Assembly (NCBI RefSeq): GCF_029105185.1 | Contig: NZ_JAFMZK010000005.1 | Coordinates: 62,001-126,000 of the forward strand | Reading direction: 5' to 3' | Source: Aliiroseovarius sp. Z3 | GTDB taxonomy: Bacteria > Pseudomonadota > Alphaproteobacteria > Rhodobacterales > Rhodobacteraceae | Length of the DNA stretch: 64,000 nucleotides | Shown here: one piece after another, positions 60,401 to 64,000 of the stretch | Layout of the letters: every line of letters starts with the position of its first letter | Position numbering within the stretch: position 1 is the stretch's first letter | Position numbers and translations under genes: made by a program | Notes under the pieces: model-generated | The model's database searches: none | What the model was told of the DNA's origin: nothing | Seen by the model: the letters and a program-made list of their open reading frames with translations, nothing else

Positions 60401-63400
60401 CGTCCCATGCGGCTTGGTTGGCGGCAGAGGATGTCGGTCCGGCGTCGATCAACCGGCTTTTGACCCTCGGCATGCCGTTGGCTCCGGTGGCGTTCTCGAT
60501 CTTTGATCTGAACCCCGGTGCTGAAGCCCTTCGAACCTTCCTTGGTTTGTTGCCGCCCGAGGATCCGGGAACGCCGGATGACGCCGCACTTGGCGTCGCG
60601 CGCGCGGTGTTCGGGGCGTTGTCCGGGCTGTCGCGTTTCTCTGATCCCGCTGCCGAACTTAGCCCACCCCCACATCTGCCGACTGCCGTTGCCGCAGGTC
60701 TGGACCTGCACTGCGCCTATGGCGTCTTTGACCGAGCAGCGATTCAGGTTGGTCTGACAGCCGCCGCAGCGGCGGGGCTGAGCGAACGCGCGGTCGTGCA
60801 ATCTGAATACGAAGCCGGGGAGACCGTAACCGGCGCGGGATTTGGTCTGCTTTTGCCAATCGCCCCTACCAGCGGCGGTTTGTCGGTCTCGGGCCACGTG
60901 GCCGTCGAATTGGGGGCCATCGCGCTTGATCCGCTTCCCTCGTTGACCGACGAGCGGAGCGTCAGGCTGCATCTGGAAATCCGTCGCGATGGTGGCTGGC
61001 TGTTGGGTGGCCCCGGATCAGGCGCGGGGGCGGCGCAGGAGTTGCGCTGGATTGCCGTCGATATCGCTGTGCCGCTTGGTGCATCTGGCCCTGTGGAAGC
61101 GGAAATCAGGCTGCATGACGCGGTGGTCTTTGGTCTTGCCCGCGATGTCTGGACCCTGCGCGAAGCCGGGGCCGAAGCCGCCGAAGGCGTGGTCACAACC
61201 GCGCTGCCCGAGGTGCGGGTACTCTTGTCATCCGTCATTGCCGAAGTTCTGGCCGACCCCAGCCCGGAAATGGGTGCACTGGCGGATTTGTTGCGCGCAA
61301 TCGGCGTTGTGGACGATCTGGGCGGGCTGGTTGCCACGGCACTTGACCGGGTATTGCACGAACCAGATGCGCAGGTGCGCGACGCCCTTCTCAGCGCGGC
61401 GCGGGTTCTGGACCTGCAAGATGCCGCAGACACGATCTTTGCCGGCATTCCGGGCCTGAGTATCGACATCGCCGCCCGGTCAGTGGCGTTTTCGCTGGCC
61501 GGGTCGGCCCCGGCGCTGGGTTTGCCCAACTGGGCCATATCCGCCTGCGCGGCCGCTGCCGGGCCGGTCACAGCGGATCTGAGCATCGGCTCGGTGGCCT
61601 CGGGCGCGCTGACCGCCTCGCTCGATCCGTTGGAGATACGGCTTGACTGGACACCGCCCGGTGCCGCGCCGGTCAGCCTGCCGATCTGGCCGAACGCCGA
61701 TGCCGTCGCTCTGGTGCGCGAAGGCGCCCCGTTGACCATCGCCAGCGCGGTCAAATTCGGCGTGGATTACATGCGCGATCAGGATGACGGCGCGAAGCTG
61801 GTCATCGACGGGTTGCTTGAACTGCTCGGACTGCTTGCCGATCCCAACCCGGAGGGTGATCGGGCGATGATCACCCCCATCGGGCTGTTCCGTGACCCGG
61901 TGGGCTGGTTGAAAAGCGAAGCAGTGTTCGGTCTGGCCGGTGGCTATGACGCCAGCCGTGTGGCAGCGGCCTTCGATGCGCTGCGACCCTTCCTTGGGCT
62001 GCCCGGTGCGCCGGGGCGCTGGGATGTGGCGGATGGCGTCGCGATTGAACTCAGCGGCGCAGGCGGGGTGCTGGATCTGGCACTGGCGCTGGACAGCAGT
62101 GCCATCGGTGGCGGGGCAGAGCAACTGACCTTCGGGGGTCGGTTCGGGCTGCTGATCGCGAGCACCGGCCCTGTCGCGCCCAACATTGCCATTTTCGCGG
62201 GGCTACCAAGCGCGGTCGAGGGGCGCAGCGCCGTGCATCTTGAGATTGCCCCCGATGTCAGCCTGTTCCTGCGCAACGCAAGCGGCACCGACCTGCCGCT
62301 TTATCCCAACACGCCCGGCCTTGCGGCGCTGGCCAGTACGGCGGTTGAAACTGCGCTGCCGCTGGCGCTGAACGCGCTGGTGGATGCGGGCGGCACGGCG
62401 GGGGACGTGGTGGCGGCGGTGGGCGATGCGCTGGTCTTGCGCGAAGGCGCGCCGCTGGAATTCACGGGTCCGCGCCTGTCGGCCTGGGCGAACGACCCGG
62501 AAGGCGAGCTTGCCGCGCGCTGGCCCGCGATCACCACCGGGGCGTTGAACGCCTTGGCCAGCGCGTTGGCACCGGTTCTGCCCGTTGGCGTGTTGGCAAG
62601 CGCCAGCGCGACCGGGCTGGATATCACCGCCGGGCCGATCACCCTGTCGCTGGACACCGGGCCGTTCCGGTTTGCCATCGGCTATTCCGACACCGGGTTG
62701 CCATTTGTCGAAACCATCACCACCGCGATGGTCTTTGACGCAGGTGGGCTGGACGAGTTCACCGGCAGCGTCGGGCCAGCCCTGATTGACGCGGGCGGCG
62801 CAAGCCTGTTCCCCGTGGTCTCGTTCGAAGTGGGGGAAGGCATTGCAGTGCCCTTCGTGGGGCTAGGCCTTGCGATTGCGGGCGACGGGGTTCAGGTTTT
62901 GACCCTGCGCACGATCCTTGATCCGCTGGGGTTCGAGGTTGTGTTTGACGATGGCGGCGGGCCAGTGTCCGATCCGGCCAGTGTTGCCTCGGGCCTGTTG
63001 ACGCTGACGCTGGGACTGGTGGTGGACTTCCTGCGCCAAACCGACCCGGTTCAGGACCTTCTGGAAACCGAAATTCCCGGCACTGGATCCAGTGATATCG
63101 AAGACCTTCTGGAAGGTGTGATCCTGTTGGATGGTGACACCAGCCAGCTTGACCTTGCCCTGTTCCAACTGATCCCGACGCCCGGGCAGAGCGCGGCCGA
63201 TATTCGCGACAACTTCATCGCGCGGATGATCCGGTTGATCGAAAACTTCGCCGATGCAGGCCCATCGGTGACGATCGACAGCATCCTGACCGTGGGGCTG
63301 GCACGGGATGGAAACGCCATCGGTGTGAATGTCGGCCTGACGTCACGCCTGCCGCTGACCTCGGGCGATATTGTTGTCTCGATTGAAAACGACAGCCGCT

Positions 63401-64000
63401 GGATCAAGGGCGCGCCACCTGCGGGGATCGTGATCGGGTTGGTCGAAACAAGCCCGTCCCTGGGGTTCGCGCCGTCGATTGCCGCCAATGGCTTGGGCGT
63501 GCGGATCGGCAAGGACGGTGCGCCGCTGGTCGATTTCGGCCTGTCGCTCGGCTCGATCGCCCTGCATCTGTTTGGTCGGATCGGCAACGGCCCGCCTGCG
63601 GGCGGTGTGCAGGTGCAGCTTTCCGATCTTGCGGTCAGTGTCTCGGGCGGGACGGGCGGCAACCCGGTGGCGCAAGGGATCATGGACGAAAGCTCGGACA
63701 GTGGGCAGGCGTTGGCACCGATGTTCAGCCCGGCGCTGGCCATCCAGAAACACGGGTCCGACCCGGTGATGGTGCGCCTGTCGGCGGGCGAGGGCGACGG
63801 GCCGTGGTGGCTGTCGATCAAGAAGGGCTTCGGGCCGCTTTACGTCGATCAGGTCGGGCTGGGCGTCACGCAGACTGGTGAAGAGCTTGAGAAGATATCG
63901 CTTCTGTTCGATGGCAATATCTCGATTGCCGGATTGACGGCGGCGGTGGACGACCTGCAACTGACCTATTCGCTGGATGCCGGACCGATCTATGACCCCG
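57415..64000 (+). CDS. Giant DUF6603-like protein (partial, runs off the window)
   Basis: The frame stays open from ATG 57415 to the last base, at least 2195 codons. The product has no signal peptide or membrane helix at its start (MSLDAADFGDLEDVLKALGF). It is rich in Ala, Gly, Leu, Asp and Val and poor in Lys and Cys. Much of it alternates hydrophobic and polar residues as in long beta structure, interleaved with helical stretches such as LLELLGLLADPNPEG. The last 60 residues (from GFGPLYVDQVGLGV through ISIAGLTAAVDDLQLTYSLDAG) resemble the opening of DUF6603 domains, a family of very large bacterial proteins without known function. The match is from memory. It overlaps the 256-residue gene by 4 bases. 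The 3' end is missing. Confidence 0.8.
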   Translation, partial: MSLDAADFGDLEDVLKALGFAGDNGALNEDWLADPIAYLKKMLANETQREALLAVMDRLLEGDTEIDGEGHQWLPIVASDDGAATFYFVIDDEPETEVHIGLGVRLKTTDPDTATSFFVPLFRAAKEGHSVPDPVLIGHPGGKIILASEIVVDPNPPSGTAGLRSIGLAFTTPTAAGDGDPSVALTLGGLFLPGFASPRDFSLSVSDLETLDEAALELILGIIQAMADGGATAQITALAELLGLAGSVPPLPIEGLVNQGPEVLADWFASLMGDNAAKTTWMQAAADLIGGAASLSGDTLAIDLGGGVSVDLVIAAVTGPTGRPIVTPAISFGITQGTARVEAVADLLKLDLGTGAAVAVPSLSAQLRLGSSGSPLLVGDPGIEALRAGIALGPLRQPIAILALDQVVIAGNSYEVLDLSTPDAIAEVGTTLINEVIADLLAQLGPPGTAISVLLGIAPPASVPGMPTLDMTAFLADPLTAVRNHWLGILSTHAADIPDILGALRGLIADTTLAADPVTGDGSVETPWRIGITGPVALLVRQPDPGVIELAIGITATQSELGERCTVLDTSLDIQIMRADLSAPDAAFAAEITLNIDARGRGTRRTALGDDPLAIAADRVGVRFGWSATDGLAISFAAPNPALVVSEIEIPLDIPDFDQGFDALTPAQWDAIEELIGLLGDTIAAPWAVDILTAVGWRRPSVLAENTAINRLPLSDLIDNPDAALRAWLGRLISDPGGSLRKVLEPLGRVLSGSRDRFGALTGRGAPNDPLRLNLAPDLGGPSLGLWTMPGRAVQGDGLVQSEALRLWQPLDAPLDAAALAAGIVVELASREGLAQAGARIGALAEGIAALEARLAGTDGLIAPPETLPSGASRHDIPNVAGPGLRDTVDLNAVFGATPGTVLHVAVTSEADAFPFEAAPDDRRIDLRPAGRAPDTFEAPTAMPGEWFIALGPRADVALLSGDPDGSVGQAARLSRIFAAFSTAGGDVAVVADAAASHAAWLAAEDVGPASINRLLTLGMPLAPVAFSIFDLNPGAEALRTFLGLLPPEDPGTPDDAALGVARAVFGALSGLSRFSDPAAELSPPPHLPTAVAAGLDLHCAYGVFDRAAIQVGLTAAAAAGLSERAVVQSEYEAGETVTGAGFGLLLPIAPTSGGLSVSGHVAVELGAIALDPLPSLTDERSVRLHLEIRRDGGWLLGGPGSGAGAAQELRWIAVDIAVPLGASGPVEAEIRLHDAVVFGLARDVWTLREAGAEAAEGVVTTALPEVRVLLSSVIAEVLADPSPEMGALADLLRAIGVVDDLGGLVATALDRVLHEPDAQVRDALLSAARVLDLQDAADTIFAGIPGLSIDIAARSVAFSLAGSAPALGLPNWAISACAAAAGPVTADLSIGSVASGALTASLDPLEIRLDWTPPGAAPVSLPIWPNADAVALVREGAPLTIASAVKFGVDYMRDQDDGAKLVIDGLLELLGLLADPNPEGDRAMITPIGLFRDPVGWLKSEAVFGLAGGYDASRVAAAFDALRPFLGLPGAPGRWDVADGVAIELSGAGGVLDLALALDSSAIGGGAEQLTFGGRFGLLIASTGPVAPNIAIFAGLPSAVEGRSAVHLEIAPDVSLFLRNASGTDLPLYPNTPGLAALASTAVETALPLALNALVDAGGTAGDVVAAVGDALVLREGAPLEFTGPRLSAWANDPEGELAARWPAITTGALNALASALAPVLPVGVLASASATGLDITAGPITLSLDTGPFRFAIGYSDTGLPFVETITTAMVFDAGGLDEFTGSVGPALIDAGGASLFPVVSFEVGEGIAVPFVGLGLAIAGDGVQVLTLRTILDPLGFEVVFDDGGGPVSDPASVASGLLTLTLGLVVDFLRQTDPVQDLLETEIPGTGSSDIEDLLEGVILLDGDTSQLDLALFQLIPTPGQSAADIRDNFIARMIRLIENFADAGPSVTIDSILTVGLARDGNAIGVNVGLTSRLPLTSGDIVVSIENDSRWIKGAPPAGIVIGLVETSPSLGFAPSIAANGLGVRIGKDGAPLVDFGLSLGSIALHLFGRIGNGPPAGGVQVQLSDLAVSVSGGTGGNPVAQGIMDESSDSGQALAPMFSPALAIQKHGSDPVMVRLSAGEGDGPWWLSIKKGFGPLYVDQVGLGVTQTGEELEKISLLFDGNISIAGLTAAVDDLQLTYSLDAGPIYDP

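Overview
The window looks like chromosomal DNA from an alphaproteobacterium of the Rhodobacteraceae (Roseobacter group). The grounds are gene content and order rather than a database search: a PccR-type short-chain acyl-CoA regulator beside pccB, an Hsp20-DUF1150 pair, two DUF465 (YdcH) proteins, an HdaA-type DnaA homologue, FnrL-type TTGAY-N4-RTCAA boxes, two NhaA antiporters and a fused ATP sulfurylase/APS kinase. Gene density is high, most operons use ATGA or TGATG overlaps, and no insertion sequence, prophage or CRISPR array is visible.

Layout. 1-13.6 kb is a propionyl-CoA module: regulator pccR with a secreted hydrolase and a Bcr/CflA exporter on the minus strand, then pccB, two uncharacterised small genes, a lipoprotein, pccA, a GT-C-type membrane protein, methylmalonyl-CoA mutase, a glyoxalase-like protein and an acetyltransferase on the plus strand. 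TTTGCAAA-type repeats in both flanking promoter regions fit PccR control. 14-25 kb holds housekeeping genes: nhaA, a TerB/J-domain protein, an endonuclease/exonuclease/phosphatase-fold protein, polyphosphate genes ppk and ppx, hdaA, an AI-2E-family transporter and proS. 25-38 kb carries an outer-membrane barrel, purEK, a heat-shock operon (Hsp20-DUF1150 behind a near-consensus RpoH promoter), sat/APS kinase, a methyltransferase, trxB with a divergent Lrp regulator, pgeF-midA-lgt, ubiK, an SseB-like protein and a uracil-DNA glycosylase.

38-41 kb encodes an ArsR-type repressor and a UPF0718/ArsP-type permease behind two palindromes, then a second, divergent NhaA preceded by a structured leader that resembles a cation riboswitch. 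41.4-46 kb is a capsule/Kdo operon: KpsT-like ATPase, long KpsE-like protein, KdsA and a phosphohexomutase; no KpsM is present. tRNA-Gln(TTG) follows.

46.5-55.8 kb is a respiration and sulfide locus. An NsrR-like Rrf2 regulator with three cysteines is divergent from cydDC, which is followed by cydAB-cydX, a periplasmic DsrE-like protein, a Tat-exported type II sulfide:quinone oxidoreductase and a DUF5368 membrane protein. FNR-type boxes sit before both cydD and cydA. Together these genes suggest low-oxygen, sulfide- and NO-tolerant respiration, with sulfide electrons entering the quinone pool that cytochrome bd empties.

55.8-64 kb is the least understood part: a gene-poor stretch, a small membrane protein, an unrecognised 256-residue protein, and, overlapping it by 4 bases, one enormous open frame of at least 2195 codons that runs off the end of the window. 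It looks like a DUF6603-type giant protein and is the best candidate here for an undescribed system.
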